From Actinostola sp. cb2023 (Eukaryota; Cnidaria; Anthozoa; Actiniaria; Actinostolidae), in contig JAUJYZ010001576.1 in NCBI GenBank assembly GCA_033675265.1, positions 618,434-682,433 on the forward strand: a DNA stretch of 64,000 bases, in the 5' to 3' direction. The notes beneath the pieces are model-generated. The model saw nothing but the letters and a program-made list of their open reading frames with translations. It was not told where the DNA came from and made no database searches. A program made the position numbers and the translations under genes. This document shows positions 12,383 through 23,200 of the stretch, in pieces; the stretch's first letter is position 1; the number at the start of each line of letters is the position of its first letter.

Positions 12383-12898
12383 TTACTTGGTTTTATGGTA
12401 GATGCAATTACACAGATAAAAGTTGCCTTGACAGTGCGGACATGATGTTTTAGGATATCGTTTGTAACATTCGGGCAGTAGACAATCTACGACTTCGAAG
12501 CGTCTGGTAGTACAGCGGCACGTTTCCTCTGTAGGAGTGAGATCCATGAGACTGTAATGGTTACAATATCGATTAACAATCACAGCATATCCTTGTTTGA
12601 AATGAAACGTAGTTTCACAGTCACAATCTTTCTCCAGAACGATGAATTTGTCAGCACGCTTTTCCAAATCAACCAAGAATCGTTTCATTTCGGCAAAGGT
12701 GCGACCGCATACCTGACAGTGATTCATTCGCGAGCAGGATCGAAGAAGTTCCTTCATACAGCATTTTTTATTTGGATCCATAGTAGAGGAACAACTCAGT
12801 AAGTTTGTTTTGTCGGGGAAACCTTGTTTATTACTGAAGGTTTTAAATTTTGCAGACCAAATCATTTTATAACATTTCAACAAGCGCGTGGTCACCAA
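12383..12898 (-). CDS. cysteine-rich hypothetical protein
   Basis: 171-codon open frame; the most natural start may be the internal MDPNKKCCMKELL about 40 residues in, giving about 132 residues. Many Cys are paired in zinc-ribbon style: HCQVCGRTF, DCDCET, CRCTTR and the C-terminal CPHCQGNFYLCNC. The protein is basic and small, consistent with a zinc-binding nucleic-acid protein, but I recognise no named family. It follows two other minus-strand ORFs in the same direction with short gaps, suggesting they came in as one unit. The upstream ORF ends in another Cys cluster (CERCCNCK) followed by a GTAAAGT donor-like site, so the two could be exons of one gene. Confidence 0.4.
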   Translation of the reverse strand: MVTTRLLKCYKMIWSAKFKTFSNKQGFPDKTNLLSCSSTMDPNKKCCMKELLRSCSRMNHCQVCGRTFAEMKRFLVDLEKRADKFIVLEKDCDCETTFHFKQGYAVIVNRYCNHYSLMDLTPTEETCRCTTRRFEVVDCLLPECYKRYPKTSCPHCQGNFYLCNCIYHKTK

Positions 12899-12988
12899 GC
12901 TTTTTAAAAACTTCAGCGGCCAATCAGTTATTCACTATGATTAAATTAACACTGATAATAACTCATATGCGTTCATTCGTATCGTCAT

Positions 12989-13766
12989 CTAGTAACAATT
13001 GTATATACCATAAGTATGTAATAATATATAATAAGCATTTTGATTCTTAAACTTTACCTTACAATTACAACATCGTTCACATACATTCATAAAATCTGCA
13101 TCCTCTACGACTATGTAATCGGGTGAATTTCTTTTATAGCTATAATGATGAATACTTAGATGACTTATTTCTGAATACTCATACGAGTTTTTACGAGCTT
13201 TCCGCGTGCGTTTCAAAAATTCAGATAAGGGTTCATCTTTTCTGTCGATACTTTGATCTTCATCTGCAATATATCTTTTCATATAATTTTTACGAAAGCG
13301 TTCAAATGGTTTCTCTTGGTAGTCTTTTCCGTTCAAGAAACGTTCCTGATCATCCAAGTGAAAGTCCACAATCAAACGGCGACCTCTGATTTCGTAAAGC
13401 GTTCCTTCTTCTTCGTTGTTCTGTTTCGACTTGCAATTAATTTCTTCACAGTATCGCTCCCCTTTGGCTTTGTATTTTTCCTTTTTAGCTATTCCATATT
13501 CAGATGGAAGTATAAACTTGGAGTTCAAAGCTTTACCAAATTGAAATCCATACAATAGTTTCATCCTGTAGTCGTTCACAGCCTCGTGCTCTTTTTTCAC
13601 TTTAAGATATCGTTCGTTGTACTGGTTCAATCGTTTTTGGTACCAGTGGAGAAAGAGCGCGGCCTTTGTACTGAAGATAAGCTTCTCTTGGATTGTTTTT
13701 AGGACCAATGAACTTCTCTCTGGTTTCTTGGACTAGGTAGAGGTGATGGTCGGCACTAGTTCTCAT
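12989..13766 (-). pseudogene. hypothetical charged protein, probably frameshifted
   Basis: The main frame (12989-13708, 239 codons) is Lys/Glu/Tyr-rich with LHWYQKRLNQYNERYLKVKK near its start and a C-terminal CERCCNCKVKF cluster. A second frame overlaps its N-terminus, starting at an ATG at 13766: MRTSADHHLYLVQETREKF, FIGPKNNPREAYLQYKGRA. It runs naturally into the first frame at ALFLHWYQ, so one frameshift near 13640-13660 probably split a single protein. The 13766 ATG overlaps the stop of the preceding ORF by 11 nt. I do not recognise the family. Confidence 0.4.
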
Positions 13767-14340
13767 TCACAGTCACAATCCTCACAGTCACTCCATCTTT
13801 CTTGATGTAACAGTGGAAGTTGATAAATTTGTCGATTTCATGGGCCCACGATGAAATAGAATACTCGGGGTAGATTAGAAGGCTGAAAAATTTACGAGAC
13901 ATTCGATTTGCAAAAAGGGCAATGAAGAATCCCTTTTTCAGATGGGTGCGTTGTTTGGCTGTTATCTTTTCGTCACGCATTTGAAGCAGGGAAGAAACAC
14001 TGAAGGAGGAATGGATCTCGTGAATATGGTTTTCTAAGGTGTGCTGAATGTTGGCAAAGTGTGGATGGTGGTAAGGAATGCCATATTTTCCCATCAGTGT
14101 GGGTAGGAACTTGAGCATCTCCACATAGCACTCTGGACTTTTCATTAAAGGATGGATGTGGTCGAACAGCTCGGTCCAAACGGATTCTTGGTCAAAGTGC
14201 CAAACATCCCATGCTCCAAAAAGTCCATGCAGCTCGTTTTGTTCCCTCACTTTTTTTGCATCAGCAATTCTCTTGGAGGTGTAATAATAGAGACAGTTGA
14301 AAAACAATTTAAGCTCATTCACCTCCTTAGGGATGAGAAA
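13756..14340 (-). pseudogene. hypothetical protein, N-terminus disrupted
   Basis: The open frame runs from the junction at about 14340 to TAG at 13756. It starts LIPKEVNELKLFFNC and includes GLFGAWDVWHFDQESVW, YGIPYHHPHFANIQHT and KKGFFIALFANRMSRKFFSL. No ATG begins the frame; a GTG at 14322 is the only internal alternative. The codons for LIPKEVNE occur again in inverted orientation at 14757-14784, so the gene was probably cut by a rearrangement. I do not recognise the family. It ends by overlapping the next minus-strand ORF, giving a compact virus-like or operon-like arrangement. Confidence 0.4.
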
Positions 14341-14784
14341 GCTGATATGTGATCAGCTTTCTACCATATCATCGTTAAAGAAAACTGTTACGAATGTTGC
14401 CACGACAGACCAAGCCAAATGAAATAATTTGTGTATTGAAGCCTCGCACGTGGAACTTGTCGAACGTTTCTCAGTTGAAAAGGCATTGTCAAACGTAAAC
14501 AAGGTTAAAGTTCTAGAACAATGGCGTAAAAGCTTAAGTGACTTAGAACCACCTGTAAACTCAGTAGAGATGAATAAGTATAACTGTTCTGAATGGATCA
14601 ATGAAAAAATTAACTGATAGTTTGACAGTTCAAAAAGTAAAATAACTTTAACATTCCATTCCTTGTTTCACTCTATATACTTTACGTCTCAAATCAAAAC
14701 TGATCATTTTCTGCTCTGATTTCAGACATTCATGATGATGATGCTACGAAACGGTCGCGTTCTCATCCCTAAGGAGGTGAATGA
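14313..14784. repeat. 27-bp inverted repeat of coding origin
   Basis: TTCTCATCCCTAAGGAGGTG followed by AATGAGC occurs at 14757-14784, and its reverse complement at 14313-14340. Both encode LIPKEVNE on their own sense strand. The second 300-bp direct repeat lies between them. A hairpin (AGAAAGCTGAT/ATCAGCTTTCT) marks the left junction at about 14335-14361. Confidence 0.7.
14350..14648 (+). repeat. 300-bp direct repeat, copy 2 (coding frame lost)
   Basis: Same orientation as 9690-9989. The Cys-containing frame of copy 1 meets TAA after CHDRPSQMK because of a small deletion. The downstream part (SVEMNKYNCSEWINEK) is still readable in another frame. Confidence 0.85.
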
Positions 14785-15216
14785 GCAGAAATTGAATACA
14801 TAATGAATCACGTGACTTTATATTGTAGATTGTAGTCTTTTCACCTGAACAATCTTTTTGAGAATGAGAATAAAACACAGTTACTAAGAAGGAAACAACT
14901 AATAAAGATCTACATTTTGTTAACGTTAACCACTTCTCTGTAACAATTTTATCGGATTTGTCTTTGAGAGGTAAAAAGTAAACAAGTTTTACTCTTGACA
15001 ATGCATTGTGGATGCACAGTAACTCCAATCACGTTTATGAGTACTGACAAGGCGTGCTGGACATGGACAAAACGTTTTACTGACAGTGCACATTCTCACT
15101 TTGTGCAAACTACTAGTAACAGATCGTCGAAATTACTGAATAAAAAAACACTTTTCGTCATTAGCAAATTACACCGATTTCATTATTTTGTATAGCTTCA
15201 GTGTACATACTTAATA
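14785..15216. other. no gene seen
   Basis: No supported feature between the ORF block and the next mobile element. Confidence 0.4.
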
Positions 15217-15769
15217 CAGTCGAACCTCTACTAACGGCCACCTCTCTGTAACGGCCAGAGTTTTTATGTCCCAAACAACAACCAGACCATACATTTATTC
15301 GTGTTTCAAACCTCCCCACAACGGCCACCTCCCCACAACGGCCACCTCTCTGTAACGGCCAGAGTTTTTATGTCCCAAACAACAACCAGACCATACATTT
15401 ATTCGTTTTTCAAACCTCCCCATAACGGCCACCTCCCCACAACGGCCACCTCTCTGTAACGGCCAGAGTTTTTATGTCCCAAACAACAACCAGACCATAC
15501 ATTTATTCGTTTTTCAAACCTCCCCATAACGGCCACCTCTCTGTAACGGCCAGAGTTTTTATGTCCCAAACAACAACCAGACCATACATTTATTCGTTTT
15601 TCAAACCTCCCCATAACGGCCACCTCTCTGTAACGGCCAGAGTTTTTATGTCCCAAACACCAACCAGACCATACATTTATTCGTTTTTCAAACCTCCCCA
15701 TAACGGCCACCTCTACACAACGGCCACAAAATTTAGTCCTGAAGTGGCCGTTGTGGAGAGGTTCGAACG
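15217..15769. mobile_element. MITE filled with tandem repeats
   Basis: The left end CAGTCGAACCTCTACTAACG and right end TTGTGGAGAGGTTCGAACG are inverted copies. Both are flanked by TA (15215-15216 and 15770-15771), a Tc1/mariner/pogo-type target duplication. The interior is tandem units of 87 or 103-105 bp beginning GTAACGGCCAGAGTTTTTAT (starts at 15248, 15353, 15456, 15543, 15630). An ACAACGGCCACCTCCCC subunit is inserted in the longer ones. No transposase is encoded; overlapping frames are repeat artefacts. Confidence 0.8.
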
Positions 15770-15917
15770 TATTCTCCCTCGAGTGCCGCCATATTGGAAA
15801 GTCTAACCACAGGTAGCCCACTCAACAAAAATGAACCGAAACAATTTTTCGTTGTAGAATCGTCATTACCGCAGACAATAAGGAACGCAGGCTCTGGGTA
15901 CGAGTATAGACCTTATG

Positions 15918-16535
15918 CATTAAGTAGCGTTCCGCGTAAGAGCGATAGCAAAAGACAATAGACTGCGGCATTGAGCTCGCCTCACACACGATTTTGCTTG
16001 AATATGTGTAACATGCTGTCTCAGATACCAACTATCAAAGTTACAAAGAGAAAATAGAGGAAACTGTGTGCAGTTGCCCATTTTTACTGTGAAAACTGAC
16101 ATTTTTACTGTGAAAACTGAAGGAGAACACTATGCAGCCAATAGAAAAGAGGGAAGACAATGGATATTTGATTCACAAATTTGAGAACTTTCCTCACACA
16201 CAATTTTCTTTAAAATCAAGTCAAAGTTAGTTTGATTAAAAGTGAATTAAATTCTCAAAAATTATCTAATGGAAATGTATTCCTTGGTTGGGTTTCTATT
16301 GAATTTTACCCTGCGAGCAGAGGGAATTTTCTGTAAACGTAAGAAAGAAGGGAGAAGGAAGAAAATTCCTCTCCCGACTTCTAGGAGGGAGTACAGGAAA
16401 AGACCTCTGCTAGCAGGGTAATTGAATTTATGAGTATGAACCAATGAAATTGCAAGAAAGAAGAATGGAAAATTAACACCTTTTACATTCCTATGCCGTT
16501 CATGCTATCGTTCTTACACGGAACGCTACTTAATG
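15918..16535. mobile_element. TIR element CATTAAGTAGCG, about 620 bp
   Basis: Left CATTAAGTAGCGTTCCGCGT and right ACACGGAACGCTACTTAATG are inverted copies; the similarity continues to about 32 bp (through CGATAGCA). No transposase frame. It contains a second, younger element at 16307-16420. Confidence 0.6.
16307..16420. mobile_element. 114-bp MITE with 9-bp target duplication
   Basis: The TIRs are TACCCTGCGAGCAGAGG and CCTCTGCTAGCAGGGTA. The flanks are ATTGAATTT at 16298-16306 and again at 16421-16429. A 9-bp duplication fits Mutator-like elements better than hAT or P (8 bp). Confidence 0.85.
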
Positions 16536-17131
16536 GTAGAATCGTAAAATCTGATTTCCTTTGTTATTGGGAATATATTACAGCAATATCTGACCATCTC
16601 TTTGAAGAGAGGGTTTTCAATAATGAACATGCCAAATTTTAGGGCTGTACTATGCAATCTTGAAAAGTTATAGTGATTTGAAATTAAAAAGATTTGTACC
16701 AGAACTAGATGCCTCGCTTCCATGTATTTTGCACCTTTCAAACGCTTATTACTTGATGATAGTTTCATTTTTATTAATGCACTTTTGGGGGTAATTACTA
16801 AACTGTCGATGGTCTTTCAATCTATTGATTTACCTTTACTTAACTCGTTATTCTTTCAGTTTTTGCAAATTTATGCAAAGTACAGAAATCGAGTATTGCG
16901 CAGTTAATAAAAATGCTTGCTAGAAACTGAGATCAAGGATCAAGTCAAGGGAAATAAAGCGATCAATTCACGGGCATGCGATGCCTTCAGAATCTATGAA
17001 AAGCGAGGTTGATCAGCCAGTCAGCTGACTGGGAAAAAACCTGGAAATTCATTGGATAACCATTGGAAATTCAAACTAATTCACCCCTCGAATGGGACAT
17101 ACCAATACCATCGAAAGTTATTGTTTCAAAA
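16536..17131. other. no gene seen; 3' flank of RPL5
   Basis: No supported feature. The RPL5 poly(A) signal lies at its right edge. Confidence 0.4.
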
Positions 17132-17137
17132 TTTATT
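17132..17137 (-). promoter_or_regulatory. RPL5 poly(A) signal
   Basis: AATAAA on the minus strand, about 40 bp downstream of the RPL5 stop codon. Confidence 0.7.
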
Positions 17138-17175
17138 GATATTGAACCCTGTGGTAATTAGCAATATTGAGTTCA

Positions 17176-17269
17176 CTAATTGCCGCCTTCCTTTTTCCTG
17201 AGAAACGCTTTTTGTTTCTGGGCCACACGATCGTTTCGCTGTTGTCTCGACATCTTCTTGCGATTGTGC
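17176..17269 (-). CDS. RPL5: RPL5 exon 8 (terminal)
   Basis: Begins after TCTCTAG; encodes [20 protein letters not shown] to KKEGGN and TAG. Its first nine bases are part of the 108-bp minisatellite that fills the adjoining intron. Confidence 0.95.
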
Positions 17270-20200
17270 CTAGAGATGACAATAGATTGGTCAGAATAAG
17301 ATCCCCGTCATGATGAGAAATGAAAGGAAACAATAGCACTATGGGAAATGGATAAATGAAAGGGAAAACGATTGTGCCTAGAGATGACAATAGATTGGTC
17401 AGAATAAGATCCCCGTCATGACGAGAAATGAAAGGAAACAATAGCACTATGGGAAATGGGTAAATGAAAGAGAAAACGATTGTGCCTAGAAATGACAATA
17501 GATTGGTTAGAATAAGATTCCCGTCATGACGAGAAATGAAAAAAAAAATTGCACTATGGGAAATGGATAAATGAAAGGGAAAAGATAGAATACACAGACA
17601 GCAGAAGTAACCAACTTAAGACTTCATTTGTGAGCAATGTGTGTGTTTACCTCTTGGTTATGACATCCTTCTTGGTGGCAGCCTTCGCTACAGGATCAGC
17701 ACGTATGGCAGCATGTGCTTTCTTGTACATTCCCTCAATCTAACAATAGCAATGAAAAGATTACAGTACAGTCAGTCAGTTATTACTATCTTGCAGTGGT
17801 GATGATAATGCACGTCAAAGTTGATGAAAGTAGACCCAGTGTAGTGATGATAAACAAAGGAAAGATCTTTGATGAATGAAAATGCTATAATGTGGTGTGA
17901 TGATGATGACAATAACATTAATAATATTGATGATGATGATAGCGATGGATGTTATACAAAGGTAATGGGAGACTAGACACATTAATAAAGTTGTTCATTC
18001 ATTTGATTCATTCGTTCATTGAATGGTGGTTGCAAGGGAAATGATCATGAGAGAAGAGGAGACAATGATGATACTGGGAATGGCAAGAATGTTTACAATG
18101 ATTGAGCTTGTTGTGAAGCAGTGATTTTGCTTCTTTTGTAAGTAGCAGTTGTATAGGTTTTTAGGTATCAATTTTGCAGTGATTTGTTGGTGTTTATGAA
18201 GTGGAGATGGTTTTTATGGAAGCACTTCCTGGCGATGTTTATGATGATTAAGCAATGATGCAGTAATGATGATTACATAGTGTTAAACTACTTACAGCAT
18301 CAGCCTCAACGCCATTCTTGATATATTGAGAAAAATGCCGTTTATACGCCTCTTCATCTTCATCAATGAGCAGACGCATGTAGTTAGCAACATGCTGTCC
18401 AAAGATATGCTTACGATGCACATCAGCATTGAACTCCTTGGACTCAGAGTCATAGCCAGGGAAACGTTTCATGCTGTGAAACGATCACACAAACATGGTC
18501 TTAAAAATACTAATATAAATTCAATTATTGTAACATTGTGTTTAAACTCTCCTCAATAATAACTTTTTTCTTTTGGAAGACATCACAAGAAATCTAAAGT
18601 CAAGTCAGAAAACTGAAATAATATTACATTACAAGAATCTTCTTGATTACATTATTTGCTTCATCAAAGTAAAGTTTATAACACAGAGAGTTTTCTAGAC
18701 AGACTAGGCATGTGTCTGACAGTCCATGTTCTCCATGGGCTCTTTCCCAGTCTGAAGTAACAAGATGGCTGTGTCAATCATCATGCACATTGTGGAAATT
18801 TGTGGCTCCATTTCCAGAAGTTCTTAGTAATTAAGAGATGATGAAGACTTTATTTCAAGAGGGTAACACATAAAAGTGAAATACACTTACAAACTTGTGG
18901 CCCTCACTAAACTTAATAAATAACAATATAATATAAATATCTTAAAAACCTACACTACAATTACACTACACTACAAATAGATTTAGATTTAGAGAGAAAT
19001 ATAGCATGTGAGAACTTGAGCCCTCAATGTTTTAGAACTGTCCAGATTTCCATGGAAACATGGAAACCCATGAAATTTCCTACGCCGTGTTTAGGTCCAA
19101 CAAATTGTTAAACATGGTGTAAAAAGGTGTGGCTTATCTGCAATTTTTATGGTAACAGCAAAACTACCTACATGTATTGCAACTACATGTATGTGGCCAA
19201 GTGTGTGGAGAATGGAATATTCAAGCAATAAACTAACAACACAAGTAGAGTTCACATCGACCATCAATGTAAAATTGCCATATAATTTGTGCATGGTTTG
19301 CAGTAGAAGTCAGCAACATCATGTGCAATCCTGCCAACTGTCAAGACAAAACTAGTCACCTGTCCTGGCTATAAAATTTGCCTTTCTTTGTCAACTTCCA
19401 CAAAATCAATTGTCATTACACACCTGATCAAAGGTCTGGACAGGTTGTTTAAAAGTCTACTAAGACCCTGATACAGTAATATGCTATAAACACCAACAAT
19501 AGGCGACTTGCATGATGACGTTGTTTTACTACAAGTACCAGAATGCTTTGGGAATTTTCTTTCTTATTCAGATTTTTATTCCCTCATGAGAATAGTAAGA
19601 CAATAATTGGTGCTAATTATCTAACAAAAGAAAATGGGCAAAGCATTCTGGTACTTGTAGTATATGACGCCATCATGCAAGTCGCCTATTGCTTTACCTG
19701 TGGGGAATGTCCAGCCCACCATCGACAGCACCCTTAAGAGCACCAAATATTCTAGCACCAGTTGTAGTACGGGCAAGACCTACATCAAGGAAGCAACGGA
19801 AGGCTCCTGGTGAACCGTCAACACTCTCAACGTTATATTCCTCACCATTCACCTCCTCACTGCCAGCATAGATCTCATGAAGGTTTAGCTTGGTCAGAAG
19901 CTAAGCAAAGAGAAAATTAATAAATACATGTAATAGGAAAATAGCATTTGAGGACCTCAGTACAGGTCCTAGACTGGTACTATGGATTTCACCGAAGTGG
20001 GTTTTTGCGTTAGAAAAACATGTCACGGTCACACATTCAAACGTCTACGACTCCGCCCTCAAACATAAAGCTTTAGTCTGTATTCCTTTTTGTACGTGCA
20101 TGCAATTTTTAGTTCGTTTGTGGGAAACTTCGGAATAGAGGGTCAAGGAGATACATCGCCATCTTGTCAAGCAGTTTCCCACAAAACGAACTAAAAATAG

Positions 20201-23200
20201 CATGCACGTGCAAAAAGGAATGCAGACTAAAAGCTTTACGTTTGTGGGCGGAGTCGTAGACGTTTGAATGTGTGATTGTGACATGTTTTTCTAATGCAAA
20301 AACCCACTTCAGTGAAATCCGTAGTACAACAATGGGCAGGGTTGCAGCTCTTAGAAGATCTAGCCCAATTGGGTCAATACTATTAGACAGTGCTCGAAAT
20401 TAACGGTCGTCCACTCGTCTAAAACGAGTAAAAATCACAAAAAAACAGTAGCTTTTTCTCCACTAGTCCGCTGGACGAGTGAAGTTAATTCTTCCCTTGA
20501 TAACATTCCGTTTTGATCTCATAATAAACAACAAAAAGTGCTAAAGACCGGGGTTAAAGAACGAGGAAATTTTCAAACACGAAAGCAAATAGTGCTAGGT
20601 GTTATTTGCATATGGCACGTAGAGGTTTGGGTTTGACTTGTCATGAAATGCATCATGGGATGCAATATGGCCGACGTCAGCTGAGCGAAAATTTAGTATG
20701 AACAATCGTAGGCTAAATCAAGACTGTCAAAGATCAATGCACTCGTTTTTCGGGGGAAAACGGCCAAATAAACAATGTACGTATACTGAAACAGGAGAGG
20801 CAGCGATATCAAATGATTAGGGACCTAGTAAATCGCAAGTTTCAGCCATCCTGGAAAGCCAAGCTTAAATGGTTAGAGTATGATGACGAAGAAAACAAGA
20901 TCTTCTGCACTTATTGCAGAGAGTTCCAAAACAGTAAAAACACAAATTATTCTCTCAGGAACTAACAATTTTCAGATTGACGGCCTGAAGGCACATGAAA
21001 CTGCGCACACAATGATAGACAAAAACACAGGTACAAAAATAATTTCATTTATTTTTATTACTGATATTTTTGGATACTGATGACCAGTGTGAGTGCCTCT
21101 GGGACCAGTACTTTTTAAGCTTACTGGTCCCTTGGAAGACCAGACCCAAAAGTTAATTTTGAGCACTGAGTAAAACAATAGAAACAAAACAATAGAACGT
21201 CGGAGTAGACAATAGTAGATAATGATTTCTATTGTTTGTATTATCCAATCACAACAGATCTTCTAAGCAGCTGCATGTCACCTCACAACAACATGATGAT
21301 AATGATCAGAATTGCAGGTACTATTATGCCATGTTAAAGATGGTAGGGAGGCTGTCATTCAGCAAAATGAAACAGATGGCAAAAACAAAACTCAAGCATA
21401 CAGGACATATATTGCTAGTCAGCATATAGAACTGTGTACTTACACGTCGGGCCAAAAGCAGTCCAGTACAGTATGCTGCGGCATAGTTTGACAAGCCAAC
21501 ATTGATTCCATAGCGTGTCAATTCATGTGAATAAGCTGCAGCTAGGATTATGTCACCTTCAATTCTTGCATAAGCAATCTGTTACAAGATATTATCACAT
21601 TAGAATACAAATAACTCATACTGGTGTAGGCCAGCAGTGTTGCCCATCGGTTTGCCTAGAGGGGGTGAGGGTACATTTATATTGGTGCCCATTGTCATTG
21701 TTGTCTCCTTGCTACAGTTTGCCCCACCCAGGTATAGCTCTCCACTGATCACCCAGGTGCTGGGCTGTCATGACTACCATCTGCCTGGGGGATCCTACTT
21801 CCCAGGCCAGGCAGCATATGCACTAGTTTAACGTCCATGCATCTGTACTCTTATACAATATACATGCAAAGAAGACATCAACTGGTGGTAAGAACAACAA
21901 TAACAACAGGGGTTTCAATGAAGTTTGAAGTAGATGCCTAGTCCTGCTAGAGTAAGCAGCCAATGACAAAAGGTTTCAAATAAACATGTACAAATCGGCA
22001 TATGAAACTGACAAAAGTATGCAGTGCTCAATACAAAAGTAGACACTGTACGTGTAGTTAGAAGTACCTGTAGCCAGCTTTTAATAAAATACCTGGTTCT
22101 GTCAGTCCATTTTTGTTCAATGCATTCATGTTCTTACCACTTTCTGATATTAATTACCCATTGAGATACACGACAGAGTCTTAGTACATGTATCTTTGCA
22201 ATTGCATGTGGTCAGATAAAATTAAGGATTAACTTTTAAACTTTGAAAACACAAGTGAAATTGATCTGACATTCATTTTATAAAAAAAATAATTATTATC
22301 CAGAGAACAAAATTCACCCACAAAAAAACAGAATGCATTCTTGCCAATCTGATTGAAATGGTATCACAATGTACACCACGTAAAGTATGCACACACTCAT
22401 AATAGCTCAATGAATTGAAACAATACTTGTAAAAATGGCATAAATATTTCCCCCCCAAAAGAATAGCATATAATGATCAACCAAGGGCAATACAGTATTA
22501 GTTGGTGGTGATTAGTGGCAATAAAAACCTTCCTTGGTCAGCCAATACTATGAAAAGCACTAGAGTGGTAAATTGGCTGCTAGAAATTCAAACCGGCGGT
22601 GAGACAATTTGTATCACATTATTTGTCTCGTGATCAAACGTTGAGTCAACGTTTCTTCTTGAAATGATTGAGGGAGAGGTAAGCAGGAAAAAAAAATTCC
22701 TTACAACAACACCCTTTCTAGTCTCATGACATTTTTTTACCTGTTTACCTCTCGTTCAATCAATTCAAAGAAGAAACGTTGATTCAAACGTTGACAGATG
22801 ACAAAATGAATCTTTTCTGATCATGTGATACAAATTGTCTCGCCTCTGGTTCGAATTTACCACTAGTGATTTTCATAGTAAGAATCAGTTATAGATTCAC
22901 TCTATATCTATGAATCCTTACAAAGTAATAACGTAGTAGTAGAATATATGATTAATATTATTTGAGCAAGTGCTTTCCATTCATATCCATTGGGTACTCA
23001 AAGTAGCAAGATTTCTGGTCAACATTTGATAGGTTTTTACAACACAAGATGATCAAACTAGAACATTTCCATGAACTGGCACAGAAATATTAAATTGTTT
23101 GATAGCTTTAAGTGATCATTCAATTACCCGTAAACAACAAGAACAACAAATTCACATGTTTGTGGTCAATTTCAGGGGGGTTGTTAATTCAGGGGGGGAT

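Larger units (their letters stand above)
17571..19496 (-). other. RPL5 introns 5-7, other content
   Basis: Intron 6 (17740-18295) is rich in GATGAT trinucleotides around 17885-17945. Intron 5 shows nothing else between 18474 and 19496. I looked for box C/D snoRNAs on the minus strand and found none I would support. Confidence 0.4.

Noticed and set aside
9690..14648. LTR retrotransposon bounded by the 300-bp direct repeats
   Set aside because: The repeats do not begin TG and end CA, and there is no primer-binding site, polypurine tract, gag or pol. The repeat itself is coding-like.
18590..18800. Possible box C/D snoRNAs in RPL5 intron 5 (minus strand TTTGATGA...CTGA, and ATGATGA near 18780)
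   Set aside because: No terminal stem pairs the C and D boxes, the second lacks a CTGA, and neither resembles the snoRNAs hosted by vertebrate RPL5.
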